A DNA stretch of 64,000 bases, taken from the NCBI GenBank assembly GCA_038321775.1, contig JBBQFI010000006.1, positions 1-64,000 on the forward strand, given 5' to 3'. Positions 8,237 to 16,695 of the stretch are shown one piece after another (positions within the stretch are counted from its first letter, which is position 1; each line of letters begins with the position of its first letter). The position numbers and the translations under genes are program-made. A model generated the notes under the pieces. The model saw only the letters and a program-made list of their open reading frames with translations. It did not search any database and was not told the origin of the DNA. Origin of the DNA: JBBQFI01 sp038321775 (GTDB lineage Bacteria > Verrucomicrobiota > Verrucomicrobiia > Chthoniobacterales > UBA10450).

Positions 8237-8830
8237 ATGAGAGCGCTTCTAATCACGGTGCTGTCCGGTGCCCTTGCTGCCTCGGCAAGCGCCGACACGT
8301 GGTCGGCTCCAACTACCCGTGTCGTCCAATCCCAGGACGGCAACGTTGCCGCGCGAATCGACCCCAATATCAACCCGGGAAAGGATGGCGTTACCGCGCA
8401 TGCTACGATTACGCGATGGGACGGAAAGACCAGGTCGTATTCCTTCGTGCGCGAGGTGACACTACGCAACCCTGAGAGCCCGGTGACCGTCGTAGTCACT
8501 AACGACGCTCACTTTCTTGTGACTTTCGACGATTGGTTCGCCGTCGGCGCGACTGACAACGCCGTCGTAATCTACGACCTCGTTAAGGGAGACGTGTCCA
8601 ACTATCGGTTGCAAGATCTCCTACCGGAAGGCTTTCAAAACAAACTCGAGCGGTCAATTTCGAGCGTGGAATGGCACAAATATGATCCATCCATTCAAGT
8701 GGACCAAACGGTCTATGTCCGTATACCAGGAGTAGACTTCGATTACATAAACACCGGATATGAGCGGCACATCGTCGTCGATCCGGCACGAAAACGGGTA
8801 TGGTTAACACCAGAACGCGCGCCCAAATGA
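8237..8830 (+). CDS. Cassette 6: exported protein of unknown function
   Basis: A 197-residue protein with a cleavable signal (MRALLITVLSGALAASASA, probable cut after ASA). The mature part is beta-rich and ends VDPARKRVWLTPER; I do not recognise a family. Predicted periplasmic. The ATG lies 3 bp after the core. Confidence 0.75.
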   Translation: MRALLITVLSGALAASASADTWSAPTTRVVQSQDGNVAARIDPNINPGKDGVTAHATITRWDGKTRSYSFVREVTLRNPESPVTVVVTNDAHFLVTFDDWFAVGATDNAVVIYDLVKGDVSNYRLQDLLPEGFQNKLERSISSVEWHKYDPSIQVDQTVYVRIPGVDFDYINTGYERHIVVDPARKRVWLTPERAPK

Positions 8831-8839
8831 TTGGGCCCG

Positions 8840-8960
8840 ACCTAACCATGCGATGGAGCGAACGGCGGACCGCTGTGTGTCCATTTGAGATGACTTCTCC
8901 ACCTCCATTGCGAGCAACGCGCGGTTTCGTCCGCCGTCGCTCATCTTGTTCTCGTTAGGC
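8840..8960 (+). repeat. attC site 6
   Basis: Outer boxes ACCTAAC and GTTAGGC. Inner boxes as in site 2, including the single extrahelical G. Confidence 0.92.
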
Positions 8961-8963
8961 CCT

Positions 8964-9410
8964 ATGTTCGTCGCCGTAGCAATGCTCGTAGTGCTTGTCC
9001 TGCTGGGCGGGCTCGCTGTGATCGGGTTCGCTGCCTTTCTTCGCCGTTATCTGCCTCGCCTGTCACTGCCAGTCTCGTTCTCTCTCTCTCACAGTGTCCT
9101 CGTTCTGCTGTGCATTGGGTTGTATCCGACGGACATATTCTTTCCGTCCATTCCCTTCGACGACGTTTATATTTCGTATCTCATTATCCCTGGCCTCCAT
9201 ATTTACTGGCTCGCGACGCAAGTACTCCCTCTTGTAGACCCTTACTTGATGACGAAGTTTTCATTCCACACGGCATCATTGATTTCCATCGTCTTCATTC
9301 CGGGCCTCATTTGCCTTTTTCTCGGAGGGATTCAGTGGTATTTCATCGGCGGGTTATGGCAGCGCCGTGGCCTAACCATGCGGTGGAGCGAACGGCGACC
9401 CGCCGCATGA
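8964..9410 (+). CDS. Cassette 7: integral membrane protein with attC-encoded tail
   Basis: A 148-residue protein with about four transmembrane segments (first MLVVLVLLGGLAVIGFAAF). The frame has no stop before the attC and terminates inside it, so the last residues (LTMRWSERRPAA) are translated attC sequence. Function unknown. Confidence 0.7.
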   Translation: MFVAVAMLVVLVLLGGLAVIGFAAFLRRYLPRLSLPVSFSLSHSVLVLLCIGLYPTDIFFPSIPFDDVYISYLIIPGLHIYWLATQVLPLVDPYLMTKFSFHTASLISIVFIPGLICLFLGGIQWYFIGGLWQRRGLTMRWSERRPAA

Positions 9411-9492
9411 CAAGGCTGAAGGAAGAATTAAGAATTATGAAACCAAAAACGCCCGCTTTCGGTAGGCGTCGCTGATCTTGTTCTCGTTAGAC
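9370..9492 (+). repeat. attC site 7
   Basis: Outer boxes GCCTAAC and GTTAGAC. The left part is as in site 2, while the right inner part (GGTAGGCGTCGCTGATC) is as in site 4; the loop differs from all others, suggesting a recombinant or decayed site. Confidence 0.85.
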
Positions 9493-9494
9493 CA

Positions 9495-9926
9495 ATGCGC
9501 ATCGCCCAAATCGCAGCTTATGTCTTCGTTCTAGCTGCAGCTGCGTGCTTAGGCTATTGGTCAATGATACCGGGCTTGCTCCATTCCGCTTTCCCGAGCA
9601 CACCCACTGGTTGTTTGTCCGCGTTTGTCGTTATCGTACTGCTTTGCACGCTGGCGCTATGGTACACTCGCCGACGAGGCGCTCCTTTCTACTTTCCATC
9701 GTTTAGACGTGGCTTTCCCCACCCATTTCGTGCTGATCCCCTGCAGTGTCTTTTTATTGCCACATTGGTGGCGATGGCGATTGTGCTCGGGAGCGCGATC
9801 AGATTGTCCGGAAGCGGTGCTTACGGTTTCTGGACCTTCTTGCTTAATCTCGCCGTTTTCGGTTCACTGCTCGTTGCGCAGGCTCTCAATTACTTTTTGC
9901 ATCGTGCGATCATCGAAAAGGTCTAA
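9495..9926 (+). CDS. Cassette 8: integral membrane protein
   Basis: A 143-residue protein with four predicted membrane helices (near residues 5-25, 40-58, 85-103 and 113-133) and a basic RRR stretch in the first cytoplasmic loop. The stop codon is the TAA inside the attC left box. No family recognised. Confidence 0.72.
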   Translation: MRIAQIAAYVFVLAAAACLGYWSMIPGLLHSAFPSTPTGCLSAFVVIVLLCTLALWYTRRRGAPFYFPSFRRGFPHPFRADPLQCLFIATLVAMAIVLGSAIRLSGSGAYGFWTFLLNLAVFGSLLVAQALNYFLHRAIIEKV

Positions 9927-10043
9927 CCAGGCGATGGAGCGAACAGCTGGCCGCGCCGCGTTCTAGCTTTTGATGACTTCTATGTTCAACCCGCAGCCAC
10001 ACGCGCCCACGCCAGCGGTGGCTGATCTTGAGTCTCGTTAGAC
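9921..10043 (+). repeat. attC site 8
   Basis: Outer boxes GTCTAAC and GTTAGAC are exact inverted repeats. Inner boxes resemble site 1, with nearly identical loop sequence. Confidence 0.93.
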
Positions 10044-10046
10044 CTC

Positions 10047-10880
10047 ATGATATCTCGCTTTTTGATCGCTAGCTTTCTCGGATTGTGCTCGCTAGTAGCG
10101 GCCATCGCCGCCCCAAGCGAGTTCGCACAGCTGGACAAGGAAGCCGGACGCCACATCAGCACCGATGAAGGCCAGCGCTATCTGGAGCAGTTCACGAAAG
10201 GGATCATATCCGTGTTCGGCCCAGCTCTGAACGACTGCAAGGAGAAGCCGGATACGAAAGAGCCCGCCATCTTCTACTTTGTTGTTCGCGCCGATGGCAC
10301 AGTGAAGCGACTTCTCTACTCGCGCGATATTCCCTTTGGAGTCTGTGTGGGCAGCAAGCTGCGAGCGATCAAGACGCTGCCCAAGCCGCCGCAGGATTCT
10401 TGGGTTGTAGCCTTTGGTGCCGCAAACCACCACCACGAAGAGCAAGCGAGAGCAAAAGCTGCCCCCGCAGACAAATCTACAAGCACCCGGGGCCAGGAGC
10501 AGGTCGAAGCATACGATCGAGCCATCGCTCCTTACGTCGCGAAGGCCCGCGGGTCTTACCCTGCGGCTAAGAAGCGTTACCTCGCCGGGCTTCCACGGGA
10601 TCATACATTTGCCGTCTGGATCAGGCTCTACCAAAACGACAAGAAATCCCGCGAAAATCGCCACGAAGACGTTTTCGTCGTGGTGGAGCAAATCAAGGAG
10701 GGCAAGATTCGCGGTTACATCAACAACAAGCTGGACCTGCTGCGCAATTACCAGAATGGAGAGCGGATCGAGTTTCCAGAATCAGATGTAAAGAACTGGG
10801 CTATTGTCCGGCCAGATGGAAGTGAAGAAGGTAACGATGTCGGAAAGTTCCTCGAGCATTGGAAGCCACCGAAGATTTAA
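10047..10880 (+). CDS. Cassette 9: exported protein with C-terminal DUF2314-like domain
   Basis: A 277-residue protein, the second-largest cassette product. Signal peptide MISRFLIASFLGLCSLVAAIAA. The N-terminal half is a soluble domain with a QLDKEAG to TKGIISVFGPAL segment; the C-terminal part (about residues 185-270: EDVFVVVEQIKEGKIRGYI, then FPESDVKNWAIV, then GND) fits DUF2314. The family's function is unknown. The stop TAA sits inside the attC left box (ATTTAAC). Confidence 0.72.
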   Translation: MISRFLIASFLGLCSLVAAIAAPSEFAQLDKEAGRHISTDEGQRYLEQFTKGIISVFGPALNDCKEKPDTKEPAIFYFVVRADGTVKRLLYSRDIPFGVCVGSKLRAIKTLPKPPQDSWVVAFGAANHHHEEQARAKAAPADKSTSTRGQEQVEAYDRAIAPYVAKARGSYPAAKKRYLAGLPRDHTFAVWIRLYQNDKKSRENRHEDVFVVVEQIKEGKIRGYINNKLDLLRNYQNGERIEFPESDVKNWAIVRPDGSEEGNDVGKFLEHWKPPKI

Positions 10881-11052
10881 CCAGACGATGAGCCAACCGC
10901 GAACCGTCCGTATGCCCAGATTTCTCCGCTCATGAACGCCACTCGTAATTTATTCGCTCATGCCACTCTTTCACCCTTTGGGCCTCCCGTCTATGTCATG
11001 GCTTGTCAGTCCACTTCATTCGCGTGGTCGTTGATCTTGGGTCTCGTTAGGC
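10875..11052 (+). repeat. attC site 9 (long)
   Basis: Outer boxes ATTTAAC and GTTAGGC, 178 bp. The enlarged loop carries a segment (TTCACCCTTTGGGCC to CTATGTCATGGC) shared with site 13. Confidence 0.88.
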
Positions 11053-11054
11053 CT

Positions 11055-11375
11055 ATGCAGCATGTGTTTTTATTCTTACTACTCGTGGCGCTGCCCAGCT
11101 GCGCCAGTGAGAACAATCCCAGGCTCGGCTACTACGGCGGCGACGGCTCGTCACAACGCCACGCAGTGATCGCAGTTTTCCGGGGCGACAAGCCAAACCC
11201 GAGTTTTACGCCACAACAATGGCTCGAGCAGCATTATCCTGGCTGTTTCGTCAAAGCGGAATTCATGGCAGACCTTCCGCTCGGCTTTCGCATCTATCGT
11301 ATCAGGACGCGTGATGGCCAAGTGATCGAGGTCTGGTTTAAAACAGTCTGTATAAACTGCCCTGTCGTGGTATGA
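11055..11375 (+). CDS. Cassette 10: small lipoprotein
   Basis: A 106-residue protein with lipoprotein signal MQHVFLFLLLVALPSCAS (lipobox LPSC). The mature domain contains PQQWLEQHYPG and ends in two cysteines (VCINCPVVV). The ATG is 3 bp after the core. Function unknown. Confidence 0.72.
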   Translation: MQHVFLFLLLVALPSCASENNPRLGYYGGDGSSQRHAVIAVFRGDKPNPSFTPQQWLEQHYPGCFVKAEFMADLPLGFRIYRIRTRDGQVIEVWFKTVCINCPVVV

Positions 11376-11388
11376 ATGTCACCGAAGG

Positions 11389-11501
11389 GCCTAACCAGTC
11401 GATGGAACCAACCGCAAAAGGAGAAGTGAAAAGTTGAAGGTAGAAAGTAGAAAGGACTTGAGCAAGGCCGCCATCTGTGGCTGATCTTGTGCTCGTTAGA
11501 C
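11389..11501 (+). repeat. attC site 10, purine-rich loop subtype
   Basis: Outer boxes GCCTAAC and GTTAGAC. The loop has the purine-rich segment GAAGTGAAAAGTTGAAGG plus GTAGAAAGTAGAAAGGACTT, shared with sites 12, 14 and 17. Confidence 0.88.
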
Positions 11502-11515
11502 CCAAAGACAAGCGT

Positions 11516-11887
11516 ATGCGCATCTTGAATCGTCTCTACGCCTTTATCGGCTGGGCGATCGTCGCGTTAGGCGCTCTGCACATGGTGGCGACACTCCGGC
11601 TTTCAGCATCTACTCCCGCTTTCCGGATCTGGTTCTTCGGTTCCGGCATGGCGATGGCGTTGGTGGGTGCCTTGAACCTCCTTCATCGCGCTTACGGTCG
11701 CTCCGCTGCTGGCCTCAGGGTCGTGTGTTGGGCCGCCAATATTTTCCTCACGCTCTTCGCCCTCTTGGCCGGCGCGTTCACCGGTGCGAGTATCGCGGAG
11801 TATATTCTGATTGTGAGCTTGACCGGCGGGGCATTGATTCTGTCTTTTGTTCGGTTCGCGCTTTCTACAATGCCAGATGTTCGATGA
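11516..11887 (+). CDS. Cassette 11: four-helix membrane protein
   Basis: A 123-residue protein with four predicted transmembrane helices and a short RSAAG cytoplasmic loop. It resembles small uncharacterised inner-membrane proteins. An in-frame alternative start lies upstream inside the attC; the ATG at 11516 precedes the first helix directly. Confidence 0.7.
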   Translation: MRILNRLYAFIGWAIVALGALHMVATLRLSASTPAFRIWFFGSGMAMALVGALNLLHRAYGRSAAGLRVVCWAANIFLTLFALLAGAFTGASIAEYILIVSLTGGALILSFVRFALSTMPDVR

Positions 11888-11895
11888 CGCCAAAG

Positions 11896-12091
11896 GTCTA
11901 ACCATGCGAAGCAACGAACGCCTACCCGCTTTACGCTACACACTTTGATTCGTTCGCACCCGCTCTCTCAGCCTGCCGGCCTGCGCGTCTATGTCGCGGC
12001 CTCCCGGCTCGCTCCATTCCATGACTAAGTTATTCCACCTCCAATCGATGCTAGCTCCCGGTAAGCGTCGCTGATCTTGTTCTCATTAGGC
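11896..12091 (+). repeat. attC site 11 (long, non-canonical ATTAGGC core)
   Basis: Outer boxes GTCTAAC and ATTAGGC; the expected G of GTTRRRY is A, as in site 16. Length 196 bp, the longest here, with an extra intergenic-like segment in the loop. Confidence 0.82.
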
Positions 12092-12107
12092 GGCCAGACC
12101 GTCCCTT

Positions 12108-12230
12108 ATGATTCGCGTGATAGGATTTGATGTCGGCGACACTCTCCTCTATTACGCCGACACACGGCTGAATTGGTCCTCATTGTATGGAAATTATTTT
12201 CGCAAAAAAAACAAATTGGCTTGTGTGTAG
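12108..12230 (+). pseudogene. Cassette 12a: truncated HAD-family hydrolase N-terminus
   Basis: MIRVIGFDVGDTLLYY begins a 40-codon frame matching HAD motif I (FDxGDTL, with the second catalytic aspartate position apparently G-D). It ends at TAG after a poly-A stretch (CGCAAAAAAAACAAATTGG) where the sequence becomes unrelated. It looks like a HAD cassette gene truncated by fusion with the following gene, leaving both in one cassette with no attC between. Confidence 0.6.
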
Positions 12231-12271
12231 AAGAGAAAATTCTTATTCACTCAACGCGAATACGTAACTCT

Positions 12272-12829
12272 ATGAATCCAAGATCTAGGAGTGTGTGGCT
12301 GATCGTCGGCTTGGTTGCGATAAGTCAACTGTCACAAACGAGCGCTGGGACTGCACGGAAAGTCGAAACGTTGAGCCTGTCGGATATCCAATCTGAAGCC
12401 AGGAATTTCGATGGACGGATTGAGGAGGCGCCAATGGTTTTCGATAGTGACGGCAACGAGATGCCTCCGGAGGAAGGAATCTTTCAGCAATACGGAACTC
12501 GCACGTTTACCGCTTTCGAAAAGCATCCGGAGATCGTCTCGTCTCTCAAAAAACTCAATCCAAAATTCAATCCTCATCAAATGGGTACCTCTCAGCTGAG
12601 CTGCGTTGCCACATTCCACGGTAGAACACTCCTGCTCTTGAGTGGTTGTTTCCCTCACAATTGTGGAGAAACAAAGCAAATTGCCGCGCTCGAACCCTCC
12701 ACTCACCAGGCTTATCTTCTTCAGCCGACAAACGTCGGCCCCGACACTAAGCAGTCGGGAAAGTTCAATCTATACGGGAATCCGGATAGTTCAGTCCGTG
12801 CAGCGATGTACAATGCTTATCTTCAGTAG
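12272..12829 (+). CDS. Cassette 12b: Ivy-like C-type lysozyme inhibitor
   Basis: A 185-residue exported protein (hydrophobic VWLIVGLVAISQL, likely cut near SAG). The motif CFPHNC (residues 126-131) followed by a beta hairpin and GNPDSSVR corresponds to the CKPHDC loop of the Ivy family, which plugs the active site of vertebrate-type lysozymes in the periplasm. The N-terminal half is longer than in E. coli Ivy, so I call it Ivy-like. It shares its cassette with a truncated HAD gene. Confidence 0.55.
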   Translation: MNPRSRSVWLIVGLVAISQLSQTSAGTARKVETLSLSDIQSEARNFDGRIEEAPMVFDSDGNEMPPEEGIFQQYGTRTFTAFEKHPEIVSSLKKLNPKFNPHQMGTSQLSCVATFHGRTLLLLSGCFPHNCGETKQIAALEPSTHQAYLLQPTNVGPDTKQSGKFNLYGNPDSSVRAAMYNAYLQ

Positions 12830-12896
12830 GTTTCCCGGCACCCGCGAAATACGTGCAGGAAGAAGAAGAAATAGAAATAGAGCATACTCTTAGGGC

Positions 12897-13009
12897 ACCT
12901 AACCAAGCGATGGAGCCAACCGCATAAAGAGAAGTGAAAAGTTGAAGGTAGAAAGTAGAAAGGACTTGACCAGGGGCCGTGCGCGGGGCTGACCTTGTTC
13001 TCGTTAGGC
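12897..13009 (+). repeat. attC site 12, purine-rich loop subtype
   Basis: Outer boxes ACCTAAC and GTTAGGC. Purine-rich loop as in site 10. Confidence 0.88.
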
Positions 13010-13014
13010 CTACT

Positions 13015-13509
13015 GTGAACGCAACCTTTAGGGTCGACTGGCAACCAATCTTTCGGTCGACTGCAATTTTCATGTCCACCACCATCATCCTTGGCATCCT
13101 TATTCCGGTGGGCATCACCTCGATCTCGCATGCTTCCAAGCACCACACGGTGCCATTCGCATCAATGATCCTCTATGTATTGGTTTTCGTCCCACTCTTC
13201 TCCATCGCATTCTCCCTCTTGATCTCACAGTGGTTTCGCCTCACCTCCATCACGGTGTCGGAGGGAGTTATTCAAGGGCGAAGTTACTTGGGGAGAAAGA
13301 ACAAGATTCTCTTAAGCGACATCACCAAGCTTACCCGATTCAGAAGCAACGGCATCCGCGCTATCGTCGTTCACAGCAAATATCACGGCAAAATTTACAT
13401 ATCGGACAGGACGGAGAGATTGAGCGAGTTGTTGGCGATACTGGCGCCACACGTAGGCGAAAGGCCTAACCAGACGATGCAGCGAACCGCGGACCGTCCT
13501 TCTGCCTAA
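13015..13509 (+). CDS. Cassette 13: membrane protein with PH-like domain and attC-encoded tail
   Basis: GTG start, 164 residues. Two transmembrane helices (about residues 14-36 and 49-74) are followed by a soluble domain (ITVSEGVIQGRSYLGRKNKI, then LLSDITKLTRF) with the strand pattern of small bacterial PH-like domains. The frame runs into the attC, adding PNQTMQRTADRPSA. Function unknown. Confidence 0.65.
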   Translation: MNATFRVDWQPIFRSTAIFMSTTIILGILIPVGITSISHASKHHTVPFASMILYVLVFVPLFSIAFSLLISQWFRLTSITVSEGVIQGRSYLGRKNKILLSDITKLTRFRSNGIRAIVVHSKYHGKIYISDRTERLSELLAILAPHVGERPNQTMQRTADRPSA

Positions 13510-13639
13510 ACCAGCGTATGCGAAGATCATTTCTAATTGATTCACTCGCGCACTCGTTCACCCTCCGGGCTTGCCGTCTATGTCATGGCTTGCCAGTCCA
13601 TTCCATTCGCGCGGTCGCTGATCTTGGGTCTCGTTAGGC
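13464..13639 (+). repeat. attC site 13 (long)
   Basis: Outer boxes GCCTAAC and GTTAGGC, 176 bp. Loop segment shared with site 9. Confidence 0.9.
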
Positions 13640-13646
13640 CTCGCCG

Positions 13647-14669
13647 ATGAAGCGTTTTCGCATCAGCATTCTTGTGACGGCGGTGGTGCTTGTGGCGATC
13701 GTTGGATTGGCGATTGCCTTCGGCGGACCAGGCGAGCCATCGCCCATGTCGAGTATCAATGACCCATTCAAGGACGTGGACTTCTCCGATCTAGCGAAAG
13801 TCAGTTACTTCACGGCTCGAGATGGCACGAAGCTCGCCTTCCGAGCCTATCCGGCTGACGGCAGCGCGGTCAAAGGCAGCGTGGTGCTTGTGCATGGCTC
13901 TTCTGCGAGTGGCAGCAGCATGCACGTGATGGCCAAAGGGTTCGCGAGTGTCGGCTACGCAGCTTACGCTCTCGACATTCGCGGACACGGCGACTCTGGC
14001 ACCAAGGGTCACATTGCCTATGTAGGACAGTTGGAGGATGACATGGAGGACTTTGTCCACGCGATCAAACTGGCGCAGCCGTCCACTTTGATCGGGTTTT
14101 CCTCCGGCGGAGGTTTTGTGTTGCGATTCGCAGGCAGTCCCTGGCAGACGCTATTCTCCAACTACCTTCTGCTCTCACCCTTCATCAGCCAGGATGCGGC
14201 GACTTCGCGGCCGGATAGTGGCGGCTGGGTAACCGTAGGAGTTCCCCGCATTATAGCCATCTCCGTGCTCAATAGATTCGAGGTGCACGCCTTCGACGAC
14301 CTGCCGGTGATTCGGTTTGCACTCACGAAGGAGAATGCAAAATTCCTTACCCCGGAGTATTCGTTCGCCCTCGCCCAGAACTTCAGACCCGAGCGAAACT
14401 ATCAGGCAAACATCCGTGCTGTTCGGCAACCGCTCCGGGTGCTCGTCGGCCAGAATGACGAAGTGTTCTTTGCCGACAAGTTCGCGAGCGTTTTCAAGGG
14501 AGCAGGGAAAGATATTCCCGTCACGATCCTTCCCGGCAACGACCACATCTCGCTGATACTCAATCCAGTTGCCATCCAAGCTGCAGTTAATACGGTGGAA
14601 GATATGGACCACGAACGGCCCAACCAGATGCAGCCAACCGCAAAAAGAGAAGTGAAAAGTCGAAGGTAG
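13647..14669 (+). CDS. Cassette 14: membrane-anchored alpha/beta hydrolase (lysophospholipase-like)
   Basis: A 340-residue protein, the largest cassette product. An uncleaved-looking N-terminal helix (SILVTAVVLVAIVGLAIAF) anchors an alpha/beta hydrolase. The oxyanion region is VHGSS (82-86), the nucleophile elbow GFSSG places Ser152, and the acid and base are probably D271 (GQNDEV) and H300 (GNDHIS). The fold resembles serine aminopeptidase S33 and monoglyceride-lipase-like enzymes; the substrate is unknown. The last roughly 15 residues are attC-encoded. Confidence 0.85.
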   Translation: MKRFRISILVTAVVLVAIVGLAIAFGGPGEPSPMSSINDPFKDVDFSDLAKVSYFTARDGTKLAFRAYPADGSAVKGSVVLVHGSSASGSSMHVMAKGFASVGYAAYALDIRGHGDSGTKGHIAYVGQLEDDMEDFVHAIKLAQPSTLIGFSSGGGFVLRFAGSPWQTLFSNYLLLSPFISQDAATSRPDSGGWVTVGVPRIIAISVLNRFEVHAFDDLPVIRFALTKENAKFLTPEYSFALAQNFRPERNYQANIRAVRQPLRVLVGQNDEVFFADKFASVFKGAGKDIPVTILPGNDHISLILNPVAIQAAVNTVEDMDHERPNQMQPTAKREVKSRR

Positions 14670-14740
14670 AAAGTAGAAAGGACTTGAGTAGGGCAGCGCG
14701 TGTTCTCGCCAGCGGTCACTGACCTTGTGTTTCGTTAGGC
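14618..14740 (+). repeat. attC site 14, purine-rich loop subtype
   Basis: Outer boxes GCCCAAC and GTTAGGC. Overlaps the 3' end of the hydrolase frame. Confidence 0.85.
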
Positions 14741-14748
14741 AAAAAACA

Positions 14749-15249
14749 ATGAGCAGATTCGAGAGTATCACGATTAGGGAAGTCGAGTCTTCCGATCTCG
14801 AAATTTTCTACGAGCATCAACTCGACCCGGAAGCGATTAGGATGGCAGCATTCGTCGGTAAAGACCCAAAGGACAAGGTAGCTTTCGACGCTCATTGGGA
14901 TAAAGTTTTGAGTTCGTCACAAATCACACAGAGGACGATCGTGGCAGAGGGACAAGTCGCTGGTCAAATAGCGTGCTATCCGGATGGAGAAAAGATAGAA
15001 GTCACCTTTTGGCTTGGAAGGGAGTTCTGGGGAAGAGGATTAGCGACTCAAGCGCTCAATAGGATGCTCCACCTTGTGGTAGATCGGCCGATTTTCGCCA
15101 GGGCGGCAACGGACAACATCGGGTCGATAAGAGTGCTGCAGAAATGCGGTTTTAAAATCATCGAAAAAAACAAGGATTTCGCCAATGGCAGAGGCGAAGA
15201 GACGGAAGAATACATTCTTCGCCTGGATCTCGATCAAGCAAATGAATGA
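14749..15249 (+). CDS. Cassette 15: GNAT-family N-acetyltransferase
   Basis: A 166-residue acetyltransferase of the RimJ/RimL type. The acetyl-CoA loop is in EFWGRGLATQAL (about residues 91-102), followed by DNIGSIRVLQKCGFK, the typical last strand and helix. N-terminal REVESSDLEIFYEH is also family-like. A cytoplasmic enzyme with unknown acceptor; such genes are frequent integron cassettes. Start chosen at ATG 14749, just after the core. Confidence 0.85.
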   Translation: MSRFESITIREVESSDLEIFYEHQLDPEAIRMAAFVGKDPKDKVAFDAHWDKVLSSSQITQRTIVAEGQVAGQIACYPDGEKIEVTFWLGREFWGRGLATQALNRMLHLVVDRPIFARAATDNIGSIRVLQKCGFKIIEKNKDFANGRGEETEEYILRLDLDQANE

Positions 15250-15253
15250 ATTA

Positions 15254-15384
15254 GCCTAACCAGCCGAGAGAGACAACGCGCGGGAATTGACCTTAGTTCG
15301 CATGGCCCGACTTCGCTCCGCATTTTTCCTAGATTCAGGTCGTCAGCACGCTCGCCCGCGCGTGTCTCATCTTTAACGTTAAAC
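15254..15384 (+). repeat. attC site 15 (diverged)
   Basis: Outer boxes GCCTAAC and GTTAAAC. The inner sequence departs from the rest of the array, so this site may derive from another source. Confidence 0.7.
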
Positions 15385-15493
15385 CGTATGGAAGATGCCT
15401 TCTCAATGTTTCGCCTGAAGAGACCGCTGGTAGTACGATCAATCGTTGCGAACGGAGATTGACGCCTCCATTGCTGCCCACTACAAAGAATGT

Positions 15494-16018
15494 ATGCCGA
15501 TCACTGCCTTCAACAGCCACACCGACGGCCTCGATCCGAACCGAAGGAGCCGCGACCACTTCATTACGAACATCAATCTCGAAGATGACCGGCTCTGGGT
15601 TCCTTATGCGAATGGTGTCTGGTTCCAGCCCTGCTCCTTCAACGTCACGACCGGCGGATTCAGCGTTGTTCTGAAAGGTCTTCCCGGCGCTATTGTGGGA
15701 ACTCACTACCACGTTGGCACCGTTCATGGCTACACGATGCGCGGTCACTGGCGATACCTCGAGCACGACTGGATTGCAAAGCCGGGAACCTACATCTATG
15801 AACCCGCCGGCGAAGCTCATACGCTAGTCATTACCGAGGACTCACCCGAGCCCATGATTGCGCTGTTCGTCGTTGCTGGCGGCCTAATCTACCTCGACAA
15901 GGCGGTGAATGGCGGCTTTGCCGCCTACGAGGATGGATTCACCCTTCTCGAATTGACTCGGAAGTACTATCGCGAGGCTGGTCTGGATGTGCGCCAACTG
16001 GAGCTGCTCGTGCGCTAG
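15494..16018 (+). CDS. Cassette 16: cupin of the 2,4'-dihydroxyacetophenone dioxygenase-like family
   Basis: A 174-residue cupin. Conserved metal-binding histidines are in GTHYHVGTVHGYT (H71, H73 and H78) and EAHT (H109). Overall sequence resembles the family named after 2,4'-dihydroxyacetophenone dioxygenase (ring-side-chain C-C cleavage), though many members are uncharacterised. An in-frame upstream start would add 16 residues. About 110 bp separate the core from this ATG, unusually long for this array. Confidence 0.75.
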   Translation: MPITAFNSHTDGLDPNRRSRDHFITNINLEDDRLWVPYANGVWFQPCSFNVTTGGFSVVLKGLPGAIVGTHYHVGTVHGYTMRGHWRYLEHDWIAKPGTYIYEPAGEAHTLVITEDSPEPMIALFVVAGGLIYLDKAVNGGFAAYEDGFTLLELTRKYYREAGLDVRQLELLVR

Positions 16019-16061
16019 CTGGCGGCCTTCAGATAGGTGATGTCGAAAACATATTTAGCGG

Positions 16062-16187
16062 GTCTAACCAAGCGATAGAGTTAACGGCTACTCACCTGGT
16101 GTTCACATTTCACATGATGATAAAAACATTTCCAGTGCGACCGACGCCCGCTCTCGCCAGCGGTGGCTGATCTTGTTCTCATTAGGC
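16062..16187 (+). repeat. attC site 16 (ATTAGGC core)
   Basis: Outer boxes GTCTAAC and ATTAGGC, with the same G-to-A core variant as site 11. Confidence 0.85.
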
Positions 16188-16200
16188 TCCTTCGGTTTCG

Positions 16201-16695
16201 ATGACGATTATGCAAACAACAAAAACTTCTATCTGGCTCATTTTGATTACCTTCGCTCTGGTGTTCTATGGGATGGGGGCAGCCTCCGTGGAAAGCTTCG
16301 TCAACTACCCGACTTGGCCTTTGATCGGGGCGAACGAGTTCCGCGCTTATCACCGGGCCCTCGGTCCTCTGATCATCGGCTACATGGTCATTCCGATGGT
16401 CGTCGCGACCATATTGACAATTCTCCTCCTTTGGTTTCGACCAGCATCCATTCCAGCGTGGATGGTTTGGCTGGCTATCGGGTTGCAGCTGGTCGTTTGG
16501 ATTTCCACGGTCACCATTCAGTTGCCCATCCAGGGGCAATTAAGTACGGATGGCTTGTCGCTGCCTCTGATAGACCGTTTGCGCATAACCAGTTTTTGGT
16601 TTCGCCGAGTGCCACATATGGCGAATGCAATTCTTTTTCTGTGGATGATGTCCGTATTGTTGCGGGGAAATCTCAGACACAGTGCCGAAACCTAA
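16201..16695 (+). CDS. Cassette 17: four-helix membrane protein
   Basis: A 164-residue protein with four predicted transmembrane helices and a conserved-looking extracytoplasmic segment (FVNYPTW, EFRAYHR) resembling small DUF1772-like membrane proteins; the match is only suggestive. The stop TAA lies in the attC left box. Confidence 0.68.
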   Translation: MTIMQTTKTSIWLILITFALVFYGMGAASVESFVNYPTWPLIGANEFRAYHRALGPLIIGYMVIPMVVATILTILLLWFRPASIPAWMVWLAIGLQLVVWISTVTIQLPIQGQLSTDGLSLPLIDRLRITSFWFRRVPHMANAILFLWMMSVLLRGNLRHSAET

